The notes under the pieces are model-generated. The model did not search any database and was not told the origin of the DNA. It saw only the letters and a program-made list of their open reading frames with translations. Below are positions 30,838 through 39,835 of a stretch of DNA of 64,000 nucleotides, piece by piece (the stretch's first letter is position 1; every line of letters starts with the position of its first letter). Origin of the DNA: Ktedonobacter robiniae (lineage in GTDB: Bacteria; Chloroflexota; Ktedonobacteria; Ktedonobacterales; Ktedonobacteraceae). The stretch is taken from positions 3,478,001 to 3,542,000 of the forward strand of contig NZ_BNJG01000001.1 in NCBI RefSeq assembly GCF_016587375.1, given 5' to 3'. Made by a program: the position numbers and the translations under genes.

Positions 30838-32355
30838 TCACAGTGAGTGTCTCACAAGCAATTGATCCCCCGTTACAAACACGCTACCACTGTACATGGA
30901 TTGATGAAGTGTCGTGCCAGTAGGTGCAGTGGCGACTGGAAAGGCCGACACTGCGCGATTGTTGGCAATCGAGGTGGAGATGTAGTCCCCAGTCATATAG
31001 CCATATTCCGTGCTTGCCCACCAGGTTGCGGTCGTTGGGCCTGCCAGGGTCTGGTGTTGGCTCCAGGTCGCACCACCATTGGTGGACGTTGCCAAGCCCA
31101 CATAGATCTGGCAGGTCGCGGCAGCGCAACTCCCTGCATTGGCCCAATAATAGTAGGTTACAGCCAGGTGCGCTTTGCTGCCTGCTGTATTGCTATCGAC
31201 AGCCAGGGCCGCCGTGATATGTTCGACATCGCTGCCGATCGCATCGAGGGGGATGCGTTGCAAGGGCGTCCAGGTGATGCCGTCAGTCGAGGTTGTGAGA
31301 ACAATATCGTCAGTGGAATCGCCGGTTTCATTGGCAAGACAGTTCGCCTCAAAGTAGCAGCCCGCCCAGACAAGGTAGACCTTTCCTGATGCATCGATTT
31401 TTGCGGAGGGCAGGGATCCTCCTCGATAGAATGGAGCTGCCGTGCCGGAGTAGGTGGAAGGGGAGACCTTGACCAGATCAGTCCAGGTCGCACCGCCATC
31501 GGTTGATCGATAGGAATAGATGCCATCGGCTCCCGTTGTCAGATCATAGCCATAGATAGGGACAATGACATTGCCATTGGGTTGCACAACTGGCTGCCCG
31601 CCCAGAGCGGAGAAGGATTGGCTCGCTGGGCTCACTGACTGCGACCAGGTGAGACCTCCATCATTGGAGGAACTCATGAGAATCTGGCCATGCGCATTCC
31701 CATTATCCCATTCCTCATAACAGCGACCATAATACGCGCTTGTTGGATGATTGTCGCAGACAATCCAGTCCTTATCGAAGTAATCACTTGGGCCAGTCGC
31801 GGCGACGAGCACCGGATTGCTCCAGGTGAGCCCATCGGAAGAGCGACTGACTACCACAGCGGTACTCCCTGAAGAGCCCTGGAATTGGGTTTTCGCGGCC
31901 AGGACAGAGAGCAGCCAGATATGATGGGCCTGATCATAGATCACGACTGGATTACTGGCTCGAGCATAGGAACCGCCAGCAGCGACCGTCAGGCCAGATA
32001 ATGTGCCTCTTTTCCAGGTCAAGCCAGCATCAAAGGAAGTCGCCCAGCTAATCCCCGAAGCCCCGCCGTAGGTGGCAAAGCGTCCACTCTGGAACGCGGC
32101 GACAACGGTTGAGCCGTAAGAGAACGTACTTGGCTCAACCTGCGTTTGATGCTGCGAGGTGGGATTGGTGAAAGGATCGCTGCTGATCTGCTGCGCAACG
32201 GGAGAAGCCGCCAGTGCATGTATCGGGCGCAGGGCTGCAAAACTCAGACCTGCGATGAGCATGAGTGTCGTGACAATCAGGAACGGTATATGATCCTTAC
32301 GAGGGAGTGACACGAAGTGCATTGGTTCCATCCTTTTCTCTTGAAGAATTCCCAT
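30838..32355 (-). CDS. secreted sialidase-like BNR/Asp-box protein
   Basis: A 505-residue exported protein. A hydrophobic signal segment (IPFLIVTTLMLIAGLSFAAL) ends near an ALA site, followed by a beta-propeller with at least six Asp boxes: SFDAGLTW, SSDGLTW, SNDGGLTW, STDGGATW, STDGITW and STNGGATW. The fold is shared by exo-alpha-sialidases and other propeller hydrolases. A DYFDKDWIVCDNH segment and four Cys suggest a stabilised extracellular enzyme. The classical sialidase Arg triad cannot be confirmed by eye, so enzymatic activity is open. Alternative starts at 32331 and 32322 are possible; the latter follows AAAAGGA. Confidence 0.8.
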   Translation of the reverse strand: MGILQEKRMEPMHFVSLPRKDHIPFLIVTTLMLIAGLSFAALRPIHALAASPVAQQISSDPFTNPTSQHQTQVEPSTFSYGSTVVAAFQSGRFATYGGASGISWATSFDAGLTWKRGTLSGLTVAAGGSYARASNPVVIYDQAHHIWLLSVLAAKTQFQGSSGSTAVVVSRSSDGLTWSNPVLVAATGPSDYFDKDWIVCDNHPTSAYYGRCYEEWDNGNAHGQILMSSSNDGGLTWSQSVSPASQSFSALGGQPVVQPNGNVIVPIYGYDLTTGADGIYSYRSTDGGATWTDLVKVSPSTYSGTAAPFYRGGSLPSAKIDASGKVYLVWAGCYFEANCLANETGDSTDDIVLTTSTDGITWTPLQRIPLDAIGSDVEHITAALAVDSNTAGSKAHLAVTYYYWANAGSCAAATCQIYVGLATSTNGGATWSQHQTLAGPTTATWWASTEYGYMTGDYISTSIANNRAVSAFPVATAPTGTTLHQSMYSGSVFVTGDQLLVRHSL

Positions 32356-32764
32356 AGAGCCACAGTTATCCTGGGGAGCGGCTCTATCCTGCGGTAGGTA
32401 GGGAGTAGTCGCCCCATGGGTTTATGAGATGCAGCGGCACTACAAATGAGCGCTCACTACCATCCGCCTATTACATAATCGCACTGGCAGCCTTTTTGTG
32501 ACATTTTTGAGTGCTCAGTCTCTGGAAACACTCTTTTTCTCGGCTTGAGCAGCAGTTTTCTCCAACAAACCTCTCCATCTCATCCTGGAGCCTTTTTAGA
32601 TACCTCTACTGTATTATTATGAAATGGGCAAAAGTTACGCGATTCGCGTTAGAAGTACCTCTTCTCATGCTAGAGGCTGTTATGCAGAAAAAGAGCAACG
32701 ACTCATGGCGCAGGACATATCTCTATCAGCTCAATCGTTGTGACCATTGCTACAGACCCCTATT
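32356..32764. other. intergenic, nothing recognised
   Basis: No supportable gene, repeat or RNA was seen. The plus-strand frame starting near 32511 shows no family features or ribosome site. Confidence 0.4.
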
Positions 32765-32930
32765 GCCCCATCCTTTCAAGCAGTTCTTTCAGTACGGTTA
32801 AGTTCTGCGCAACCGCACTCTTTATGCCCAAGGTGCTCAAGGGAGCAAGTGCGTTGAGCGCTCCCGGAGCATGGAGTTCGATCTCGTTTGTGAGCCTGGT
32901 ATCATCTCCAAGCGAGTCCAATGTGCACCT
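32765..32930 (-). pseudogene. SRPBCC (polyketide cyclase-like) C-terminal fragment
   Basis: About 50 codons reading LGDDTRLTNEIELHAPGALN, then ALAPLSTLGIKSAVAQNLTV, then LKELLERMGQ and a stop. This is the usual last strand plus long C-terminal helix of SRPBCC/START-like proteins. It is fused out of context to a MarR beginning, so a deletion has joined two genes. Confidence 0.55.
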
Positions 32931-33057
32931 GAAGCACATGTAGTACCTCAGCCTGCGATGGAGTAAGATCAAGGGGGCGTAGCACCTCTGTTAATATCCG
33001 CTCCCCCTCCCGTTGCGCTGCAAGTATGAGATAACGTAATTCCTCAGCAGGTTGCAT
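32931..33057 (-). pseudogene. MarR-family regulator N-terminal fragment
   Basis: Begins at ATG 33057 behind a good ribosome site (GAGGAG) and reads MQPAEELRYLILAAQREGER, then ILTEVLRPLDLTPSQAEVLH, typical of MarR helix 1 and the start of the winged helix. It then runs into the SRPBCC fragment. The regulator is destroyed. Confidence 0.6.
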
Positions 33058-33111
33058 GTGTTTCTCTTCTCCTCTCTCCATTGATTTTTCTTCGGTTGCT
33101 GGCTTCTATGC

Positions 33112-33951
33112 TCATTCAGCGTTCACAGGAAGAGCAGCTCGACGTGTGGCCAAACGCTGTAGAGAGTCAGGATCATGACTGGGAAGGTAGATCGTTGGTG
33201 TAGATTGCATATATGTAAGAATCTGACGCGCGGTTTCTCGATAGACCGCGATATTTGAAGTCACGCCATCAACCGATTGTTTGAGCATTAATTGCTCATT
33301 ATATGATGTATCACCCGCAAAAAAGAGGGCGCGTTCATCTTCCTGCACCACGACCGAGTAATGTCCAACCGTATGACCTGGTGTCGCTATGAGATGGACA
33401 TCGCCTGCTTTGGTAAGCGTATAGCTATTGGAAAATGGTCCAAACCGCTGAGGGGCAAAATCAATCAACGTTGGGGCAAACCAGGCTGGCCAGTGCTGGG
33501 GAAGATACCCTTTTATTTGCCCTCGGAAACCGCTAGCAGCCTGATACTCAGCGCGTGAAACCAAAATCTCAGATTTTGGGAAATGATGCAGCCCACCTGC
33601 GTGATCTGTATGGAAGTGTGTCAGCAAGACCCAACGCACATCATCTGGTGAGATCCCCATAGCACGAAGTCGCGGCCCGATTTCCTCTTCAGGACGAACC
33701 CATTCACGCACGCTTCTGTAATAGGGATGCCACCAGGGAAAATAGCCTGGTTCAGCCGTACGGGCAGTCTCACCAGTGTCAACAACGATAAGTCCCTCAG
33801 GATGTTCGATCACCCATGCATAGATGGGTAAGGGCTCAGTCCATGTCCTGTCGAGCATCGTGTTAATGAGTCGCATAGAGTCGCTTCCTTGACCATGCAC
33901 CTGCTTTGCTTTTATAGCAACAGTCCCCGTTTGAATCGCGTGAATACGCAT
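33112..33951 (-). CDS. MBL-fold metallo-hydrolase, AHL-lactonase-like
   Basis: About 279 residues with the metallo-beta-lactamase fold. The metal motif is LTHFHTDHAGGLHHF (HxHxDH), with later ligands HTVGHYS and FFAGDTSYNE, and a late IYLPSHDPDS His. The order is that of the N-acyl-homoserine lactonase/AttM-like group, which opens lactone rings; other esterase roles are possible. An upstream ATG exists at 33990, but GAGGAGAGAGA precedes ATG 33951. The MarR remnant downstream on the same strand may have been its regulator. Cytoplasmic, no signal peptide. Confidence 0.85.
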   Translation of the reverse strand: MRIHAIQTGTVAIKAKQVHGQGSDSMRLINTMLDRTWTEPLPIYAWVIEHPEGLIVVDTGETARTAEPGYFPWWHPYYRSVREWVRPEEEIGPRLRAMGISPDDVRWVLLTHFHTDHAGGLHHFPKSEILVSRAEYQAASGFRGQIKGYLPQHWPAWFAPTLIDFAPQRFGPFSNSYTLTKAGDVHLIATPGHTVGHYSVVVQEDERALFFAGDTSYNEQLMLKQSVDGVTSNIAVYRETARQILTYMQSTPTIYLPSHDPDSLQRLATRRAALPVNAE

Positions 33952-34094
33952 GCTCTCTCTCCTCTTTGTGTCTACCTCAATCAATGACACATCATTGATT
34001 TTATGCTGTCAAGAGGGATCGACTGGAGAAATGGGAGTTATACAGATTTTGCCAGCAGAATGTTGAGATTTACAGCCTCACAGACCCATCCAAG

Positions 34095-34272
34095 TTATGA
34101 TAGCAGAAAGGGCCAAGCCGGTAATTGATCGTGACCAGAACGATATTGTCACGAATGAACGAGGTTCCGTCGAAAGGCCAGGCTGCTCCTGTGCCGTTGG
34201 CGAAGGCTCCTCCGTGAACCCATACCATGGTCGGACGGCGAGTATCATCGGCTGCAGGGATCCAGACATTTT
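34095..34272 (-). pseudogene. type B carboxylesterase fragment
   Basis: Minus-strand frame reads VWIPAADDTRRPTMVWVHGG, then AFANGTGAAWPFDGTSFIRD, then NIVLVTINYRLGPF. This is the conserved carboxylesterase N-terminal third with the oxyanion-hole motif HGGAF. The catalytic Ser region and the rest are absent, and a stop lies directly before. Confidence 0.65.
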
Positions 34273-34349
34273 AGCATTTACGTGCTAGAAGCGCATCTTA
34301 TTATTCATTTTTCGGCGTTTCCTGCTCATTCGGAAAGTCTCCAGGTGTG

Positions 34350-34382
34350 TAAATTTTGAAATCCACAGAATTTCAAAATTTA
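34350..34382. repeat. 13-bp AT-rich perfect palindrome
   Basis: TAAATTTTGAAAT and ATTTCAAAATTTA with a 7-base loop lie 135 bases beyond the stop of the multi-PAS kinase (minus strand). It may be a terminator or protein site. Confidence 0.45.
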
Positions 34383-34517
34383 TAGATAGCTTCTGCTTAG
34401 GGTTTCTTCATCTCTACTTTTTAATTTTTTCTTGTTGTTGTTGCCAATGAGATGTAATGAGTAACCCTGTAGTCTCTTCAAAGACACCATAACTAGCATC
34501 AAAGCCTATCATATCCC

Positions 34518-37514
34518 TCAAATCCTGTCTATCATCAATATAGAAGTTCTTTTGGGAAGGGTGACCATAAAGGTCGATCCTTTCCCGACTTCGCTCTCCA
34601 CGGTGATGGTTCCCCCATGATGCTTGACGATCTCCGCCACAATGTAGAGCCCCATTCCCAGCCCCGGGATCGCTTTCTGTTTGGGACCAGTGGCCCGATA
34701 GAAGCGCTCAAAGATTTTGTCGCGCTGCTCTCGCGGGATACCCAGGCCATGATCGTGCACACGGATCGTGATGGTCTCTGGGGAGGCCTCGAGGTCTATC
34801 TCGACGGTCTCTGCACCGGGAGAATACTTGATGGCATTGCTAAGCAGGTTGGTGAAGACTTGTCCGAGCCGGTCTCGATCCGCCATCAGGCTGGCCTGCA
34901 CGACGCCACGCACCAGGATGCGATGGCTGGGATGCGTTTGCTGCATGATCTCGGCGATCTCCCGCAGCAACGCGTCGAGATCCACCGCCTCCTGCCGATA
35001 CTCCAGCCTGCCCGCCTGAATCTTGGAGACATCCAGCAACTCTTCCACGAGCCGGGTGACTTTGTTGATCTGGGTTTCCATGCTGGAAAGAGCCGGAGCA
35101 GAAGCCTGGAGGCCTTGCTTTGCCAGTTGCCGGCGCAGCAAGGTGGTGTGCAGTTTCAAGGCCGTGAGCGGGTTCCTCAGTTCGTGGCTGGCCATGCTGA
35201 TAAAGGCATCCTTGCGTTGTTCGAGTTCCTTGGGCGCCGAATTATCCAGCACAAAGTTGATGCATTGGCGCGAGCCATGCTGGAAGGCGACGCCACCCAC
35301 GACCACAGGAAGGCAACTACCATCCTTACACACGTACTCTTTCTCGTAGGGCGTCAGATACTGTTGGGTGGCAAGTTCCTGTTGTGCTTGCCTGGTGCGA
35401 GCCCGATAGTCTGGAGGGGTCATGTGCCACCAGTTGATGCGCCCTTCACGCAAGTCTTCACAGGTATAGCCGGTCATCCGCAGAAAGGCGTCATTGGCAT
35501 CCACAATCTGTTCACCCTCGGCAATATTGATCCCAATAATACTGGAGTTCATCAGGACGCTCACCCGCTCCTGGCTCTGACGCAAGGCTTCTTCGATGCG
35601 CTTCTGCTCCTCAATGTCGGTACTGGTGCCAAACCACTTGACGATCTGGCCTGCTGCATCGCGCACTGGCCTCCCGCGAGTTAAGAACCAGTGGTACGCA
35701 CCCGTCTGGCCATTTCTGAGACGCCCTTCGTGCTCATACATGGCTCCCGTGTCCTGGGCATGCTGCCAGCGAGCTTGGATGTCTTCACGATCATCAGGAT
35801 GAATGAACGGGAGCTGATCCCATTGGTCGCTTTGTATCTGCTCAAGCGTCAACCCCGTGTAGTCACACCAGTGCTGGTTTGTATACTCGTGTTGGCCGTC
35901 GGATCGTGCCACCCATACGAGCTGTGGCACTGTTTCGGCCAACGCCCGAAATCGTTCTTCACTCTCTTTCAGCCTTTGTTCCGTTTGTTTCTGCTCGTCG
36001 ATGTCGGTGGCGGTGCCAAACCACTTGACGATCTGGCCTGCTTCATCACGCACCGGCATGGCACGGGCTAAGAACCAGCGATACGCACCTGTGTGACCAT
36101 CCTTCAGACGGTGTTCGCTCTCAAAGGGTTTACCTGTTTGGAGGGTATGCTGCCGTAGAAGCATAACCCGTACAGCATCCTTAGGATCCAAGAATTGCCG
36201 CCATCCATAGCCGCACAGTTGCTCAAAAGCGGCCTGTGTATACGCACAATAGCGCTGATTACAGTAGTCAAGACGGCCATCTGGGCGAGTGGTCCACACG
36301 AGTTGTGGTACTGTTTCGGCCAGCACGCGCCAGTTCTGCTCGCTTTCTTTGAGCTGCTGCTCTGCTCGTTTCTGCTCGTCGATATCGGTGTAGGTGCCAA
36401 CCCAGTGCAGGATCGCACCCTGTGCATTTCTCTGTGGCACGCCTCGGGCAAGAAACCAGCGATACGATCCGCTGGTGCCGTCTTGCAAACGGTGTTCCAC
36501 TTCATAGGGCTCGCCTGCCTGGATAGAGATCTGCCACGCCGCCTGTACCCGTTGCTGGTCATCAGGATGCACACCCGCCAGCCAGCCATTCCCTTTGACC
36601 TGTTCGAGGGTCATTGCCAAATAGTCAATCAAGCGTTGATTGTTGTAGGTGACAGATCCATCAGGTCTTGCGATCCAGACCAGCTGGGGAAGAGCATCAA
36701 CCAGGGCTTGAATTTCTCCTTCGGCTCGCTTGCGCGCGGTGATATCGCTCCCGACATAGACGAGGTACGCGACGTGGTGGTCCCCGTCCCTGTGGGGTGT
36801 GATCTTCGCCTCAAGGTGAAGGTCCATGCCTTTTCTAGGGTGAACCAGGGTCTCGAACCGCACGGTTTCTCCCCTGCTGGCGCGTGCGATGGCTTCGCGT
36901 AATTGGTGTTGACTGGCGGGATAAAAGGACCACCAGGGGGTGTCAGCAAACGGTTTGCCGATTACCTCCTCGCGTCGGATCTGCGCATCTTCTAGAGGGG
37001 CCTCATTGATTTCCAACAAGATCCCCTCGGGCGTGAGAAATCCGACCCCGACATACATGTCCTCCAGGATATCAGTGGCGGGATATCCGTCTGGGGAAAA
37101 CGTCTCCCGGCGAGGCAAAGGTGCTCTTTTCTCGTGAAAATGCAACGCCAGCCCCCCAACGGTCGGGGCGAGCTGCACGTGCAGCCAGGTCCGGGTCACG
37201 GGAGAAACATACTCCACTTCGGTGGGTTCTTGAGTCTGTCTGGCCGTGAGCACGGCCTGGTAGAGCGAGGTGCTCACCAGCTGGTGAGCACCTCTCCAGA
37301 AGCTGTTTCCGACAAGTGCCTCTGGTGGTGCTTCCGTCATGGCCTGAGTACTCGCATTGGCATACACAACCGTCGCGGCGTCATCGATGAGAAATAAGGC
37401 ACCGGGAAGCGTCTCAAGAAGCGTGAGGAGCGTCTCACAAGACGTAGGAGTGAGACGCCTGGTCTGCTTGGTATTCAACATAGCGCGGTACATCTCCCTT
37501 TCACGTGTCCCCAT
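34518..37514 (-). CDS. six-PAS hybrid-length sensor histidine kinase
   Basis: A 998-residue soluble kinase. Six PAS units occur in series: about 30-125, 150-260, 270-390, 395-515, 520-645 and 650-765. Three central ones share LAETVPQLVW, HPDD, YRWFLARAMPVRDEAGQIVK and TDIDEQK, so they arose by internal duplication. HisKA has FISMASHELRNPLTALKLHT; HATPase has NLLSNAIKYSPGAETVEIDL, HDHGLGIPREQRDKIFERFY and GLGMGLYIVAEIVKHHGG. No membrane segment, so the signals are cytoplasmic (redox, light or ligands). Its N-terminal 25 residues and C-terminal half match the kinase at 61929-63485. No response regulator adjoins. The start is supported by conservation with that paralogue rather than by a ribosome site. 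Confidence 0.92.
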   Translation of the reverse strand: MGTREREMYRAMLNTKQTRRLTPTSCETLLTLLETLPGALFLIDDAATVVYANASTQAMTEAPPEALVGNSFWRGAHQLVSTSLYQAVLTARQTQEPTEVEYVSPVTRTWLHVQLAPTVGGLALHFHEKRAPLPRRETFSPDGYPATDILEDMYVGVGFLTPEGILLEINEAPLEDAQIRREEVIGKPFADTPWWSFYPASQHQLREAIARASRGETVRFETLVHPRKGMDLHLEAKITPHRDGDHHVAYLVYVGSDITARKRAEGEIQALVDALPQLVWIARPDGSVTYNNQRLIDYLAMTLEQVKGNGWLAGVHPDDQQRVQAAWQISIQAGEPYEVEHRLQDGTSGSYRWFLARGVPQRNAQGAILHWVGTYTDIDEQKRAEQQLKESEQNWRVLAETVPQLVWTTRPDGRLDYCNQRYCAYTQAAFEQLCGYGWRQFLDPKDAVRVMLLRQHTLQTGKPFESEHRLKDGHTGAYRWFLARAMPVRDEAGQIVKWFGTATDIDEQKQTEQRLKESEERFRALAETVPQLVWVARSDGQHEYTNQHWCDYTGLTLEQIQSDQWDQLPFIHPDDREDIQARWQHAQDTGAMYEHEGRLRNGQTGAYHWFLTRGRPVRDAAGQIVKWFGTSTDIEEQKRIEEALRQSQERVSVLMNSSIIGINIAEGEQIVDANDAFLRMTGYTCEDLREGRINWWHMTPPDYRARTRQAQQELATQQYLTPYEKEYVCKDGSCLPVVVGGVAFQHGSRQCINFVLDNSAPKELEQRKDAFISMASHELRNPLTALKLHTTLLRRQLAKQGLQASAPALSSMETQINKVTRLVEELLDVSKIQAGRLEYRQEAVDLDALLREIAEIMQQTHPSHRILVRGVVQASLMADRDRLGQVFTNLLSNAIKYSPGAETVEIDLEASPETITIRVHDHGLGIPREQRDKIFERFYRATGPKQKAIPGLGMGLYIVAEIVKHHGGTITVESEVGKGSTFMVTLPKRTSILMIDRI

Positions 37515-37899
37515 CCCTGGTGGCGAAGATGCGTCCCTACTCTAACTCCAAGACATCTAGAAGAACGCGTTCTCTCTCTCTTCACCCTTCCCTCTCCGTA
37601 GACCCAGTGCGGGTGTTCGCTGCTACGAAGTGTCCGCTTGACGGGCAATATATGTGGATGCGCTCTAAACAAGAGAAAAAGATCATTCAAACGGCTTTCA
37701 TTGAGTACAGAAGGAAAGCATACGGGTATAGTTGACAGCTTGAACGTTGGTCCGAAGGAGGCGTAGAAGGCAGAGCAGCGAAGATCGACCTGATCTCTCG
37801 CCCGAAATGCCATCTATTCATATCTCATATCTGCTACGCGGGCTCTTTATAGTAACGAACCCTCGCGCTGGGCCTATCAGTACTTTGTTGTGGTATTTA
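37515..37899. other. intergenic, nothing recognised
   Basis: No gene, RNA or clear regulatory structure was seen between the kinase start and the TetR stop. Confidence 0.4.
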
Positions 37900-38469
37900 C
37901 TAGCGATATTGTATAAGGAGCATGCTTGCAAGCTGGCGTGCAGTTTGCGCGGCATTCATGTTCTTCTGCGTTAACGCTGTGGCAATGGCGCCATCCATCA
38001 GCAGGCAAATCTGTGAAGCAACGCGGTCAATGTCAGTCAAGTTCGCCGCCTGAGCTAACTGCTTCACGTAGTCATGGACCAGTTGTTTATGTTCATTCAC
38101 GATATCATGCACAGAACGTTGCTCATCGTTAAATTCGGCGGCAGCATTGATGAAACCACAGCCATGAAAATCGGAAGAGTGAAACCACTCGTCGAGAGCA
38201 TCAAAGATGGCAAGAATGCGGTCTTCAGGCGTAGCGCCAATGCGATTCACTGCCTCTTCTAACCAGGCTCGCCAGCGAACATCCCGCTTTTGTAAGTAGG
38301 CTATAACCAGATGGTCCTTTGAGGGAAAATACTTATAGAGGCTCATCTTGGCAACACGGGACTCTTTCACGATGCGATCTATTCCTGTTGCGTGAATACC
38401 TTCCTGATAGAATAATCTTGACACGGTATCGATAATACGCTCGTATGGTGTTAACTCATGAATAATCAT
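37900..38469 (-). CDS. TetR-family transcriptional regulator
   Basis: A 189-residue repressor. The TetR_N helix-turn-helix lies at about 10-55 (IIDTVSRLFYQEGIHATGID, then RIVKESRVAKMSLYKYFPSK), followed by an all-helical ligand domain with GCGFINAAAEF. The ligand domain resembles regulators that respond to lipophilic drugs or electrophiles. Two palindromic operators lie just upstream (38517-38574), consistent with autorepression. No target gene is divergent, since the next plus-strand gene is TrmB at 39056. Confidence 0.88.
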   Translation of the reverse strand: MIIHELTPYERIIDTVSRLFYQEGIHATGIDRIVKESRVAKMSLYKYFPSKDHLVIAYLQKRDVRWRAWLEEAVNRIGATPEDRILAIFDALDEWFHSSDFHGCGFINAAAEFNDEQRSVHDIVNEHKQLVHDYVKQLAQAANLTDIDRVASQICLLMDGAIATALTQKNMNAAQTARQLASMLLIQYR

Positions 38470-38516
38470 GAGACCCCTTCCTTTCTGCTAAAAAACAGGC
38501 TGGTCTGTTTATTACT

Positions 38517-38574
38517 ACTACTGGCAATAGACAGACCAATCTGTCTATTGCCAGTAGTATACAGACAAGTCTGT
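38517..38574. promoter_or_regulatory. tandem TetR operators
   Basis: A 19-bp perfect palindrome (38517-38535 / 38540-38558) is centred on AGACAGA-CCAA-TCTGTCT. Next to it is ACAGAC-AA-GTCTGT (38561-38574). Both contain the same CAGAC/GTCTG half-site, and a third half-site TGGTCTGT lies at ~38501. They are placed 30-100 bases before the TetR start. Confidence 0.7.
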
Positions 38575-38673
38575 CTGTTGTCAATAGTAGAACAGGTTAC
38601 TTGTTGGGGCTCTCCAATGCTAAAAAAAACGCACAGGAACCAGATACTCATGGTTTGCGCAACGAGATTCAAC

Positions 38674-38916
38674 TCAGCAGTGGATCGACTTGAGAGCATT
38701 CTTCAGCTTTCTCCTGTTTTTATAGGCCGAGGTATTTCTGATCCTTGCGAGAAAAAAGCGAGAGCATTGAATCGGCCGGCGAAGACGCTTCAGCTGAGTA
38801 TCCAGGTCCTTTTCATCCAGGTAGCCCTTGGTAAAAGCCGTCACGAGCCGCTTCTGCTCTGCCTCGAACTCAGCACGACGCTCTGCGATGCGCCTGGCGT
38901 CCTTATTGCGTGCCAT
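38674..38916 (-). pseudogene. possible serine recombinase coiled-coil relic 8
   Basis: Reads RRAEFEAEQKRLVTAFTKGY, then LDEKDLDTQLKRLRRPI, similar in pattern to the recombinase coiled coil HREGYIEDEEMEEEMASVEL found at 26390-26885. It is short, with no other recombinase part. The remainder of 38470-39055 holds only the TetR operators and the TrmB promoter region. Confidence 0.35.
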
Positions 38917-39016
38917 TTCCTGTATACAGCTGTCTGCACCTCTCTGTATGAGCGGCTCCTATCGGTTGCTGTCTTTTTCCTTCCTCCCTTGCAGTCCTCT
39001 TCTTTTGTGTGTATAC

Positions 39017-39040
39017 TATTAACTACTAGAGTGGTTAATA
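39017..39040. promoter_or_regulatory. palindromic operator before trmB-like gene
   Basis: TATTAAC and GTTAATA arms enclose a 10-base centre, ending six bases before the ribosome site GGAGG. The position over the probable start of transcription suits an autoregulatory TrmB site. Confidence 0.5.
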
Positions 39041-39055
39041 AATTTGGAGGATGTT

Positions 39056-39814
39056 ATGGATACGTTGCAACTGCTACAGCAGATAGGTCTGACAAAGTAT
39101 GAGTCGGAGGCGTATGCGACGCTTGTCCAGTACGACTCAATGACGGGGTACGAGCTTGGCAAGCAGTCGCATGTGCCACTTTCGCGTATCTACGAGATCC
39201 TCGAGCGGCTGGTGGAGAAGGGGTTGGTGCTGGTGCAACCTGGAGAGCCGCCGCGCTACCGTGCACAGGAACCAGAGTACTTTCTGGGGCAAGTGCGCGC
39301 GACGATGGAATATACCCTCGATACGCTCGCGGCTTCCCTGACGCTGCTGCACTCCAGGCAACCCAGCGATGAGTTCTGGGTGGTCCGTGGCCAGCGCGCT
39401 ACGCTTGAGCGTGTGCACCGTCTACTTAGCGAGGCGCGAGAGGACGTAGACCTGGTCATGCCGGCGACGCATCTCGCAGAGATGCAAGAAGATCTGTGGC
39501 AGGCTCAGGAGCGCGGCTGTCATGTCTACCAGTCCTCGACCACTACCATGAGCGCGCCCGATAGCGTGCTGGTTCTGTGTGACCAGCGCCTGGCTCTGGT
39601 AGGTACGCTGAGTTCACAGGCCATCATTACCTCCAATCCGGCACTTACACTCACGCTACGAGGCTACTTCGAGTACCAGCGTCTGACAAACAATAACGCG
39701 CGCTCTGACATTGTGTCGCGCGAGCGGGGAATTGCCTGGCTGGCGTGGGAAGAGCGCAAGCAGCGTCTGCTTTGGAACGTCAAGAGTGCGCCGTCTGGCG
39801 CGGCTCAACGCTAA
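39056..39814 (+). CDS. TrmB-family transcriptional regulator
   Basis: About 252 residues. An N-terminal winged helix (LQLLQQIGLTKYESEAYATL, YELGKQSHVPLSRIYEILER, LVEKGLVLVQPGEPPRYRA) is followed by a coiled coil and a phospholipase-D-like regulatory domain (EFWVVRGQRATLERVHRLLS). This order is typical of TrmB. TrmB proteins are common in archaea and Chloroflexota and usually sense sugars. The ATG at 39056 with GGAGG is preferred over the TTG at 39044. It lies 21 bases before the SAH hydrolase gene, so the two likely form an operon and the ligand may relate to methyl-cycle metabolites. Confidence 0.88.
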   Translation: MDTLQLLQQIGLTKYESEAYATLVQYDSMTGYELGKQSHVPLSRIYEILERLVEKGLVLVQPGEPPRYRAQEPEYFLGQVRATMEYTLDTLAASLTLLHSRQPSDEFWVVRGQRATLERVHRLLSEAREDVDLVMPATHLAEMQEDLWQAQERGCHVYQSSTTTMSAPDSVLVLCDQRLALVGTLSSQAIITSNPALTLTLRGYFEYQRLTNNNARSDIVSRERGIAWLAWEERKQRLLWNVKSAPSGAAQR

Positions 39815-39835
39815 AGATCTGAAAGGATTCGACCT

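Noticed and set aside
38458..39102. 214-residue plus-strand reading frame
   Set aside because: It crosses the TetR operators and the TrmB promoter, has no family features, and overlaps the real TrmB start.
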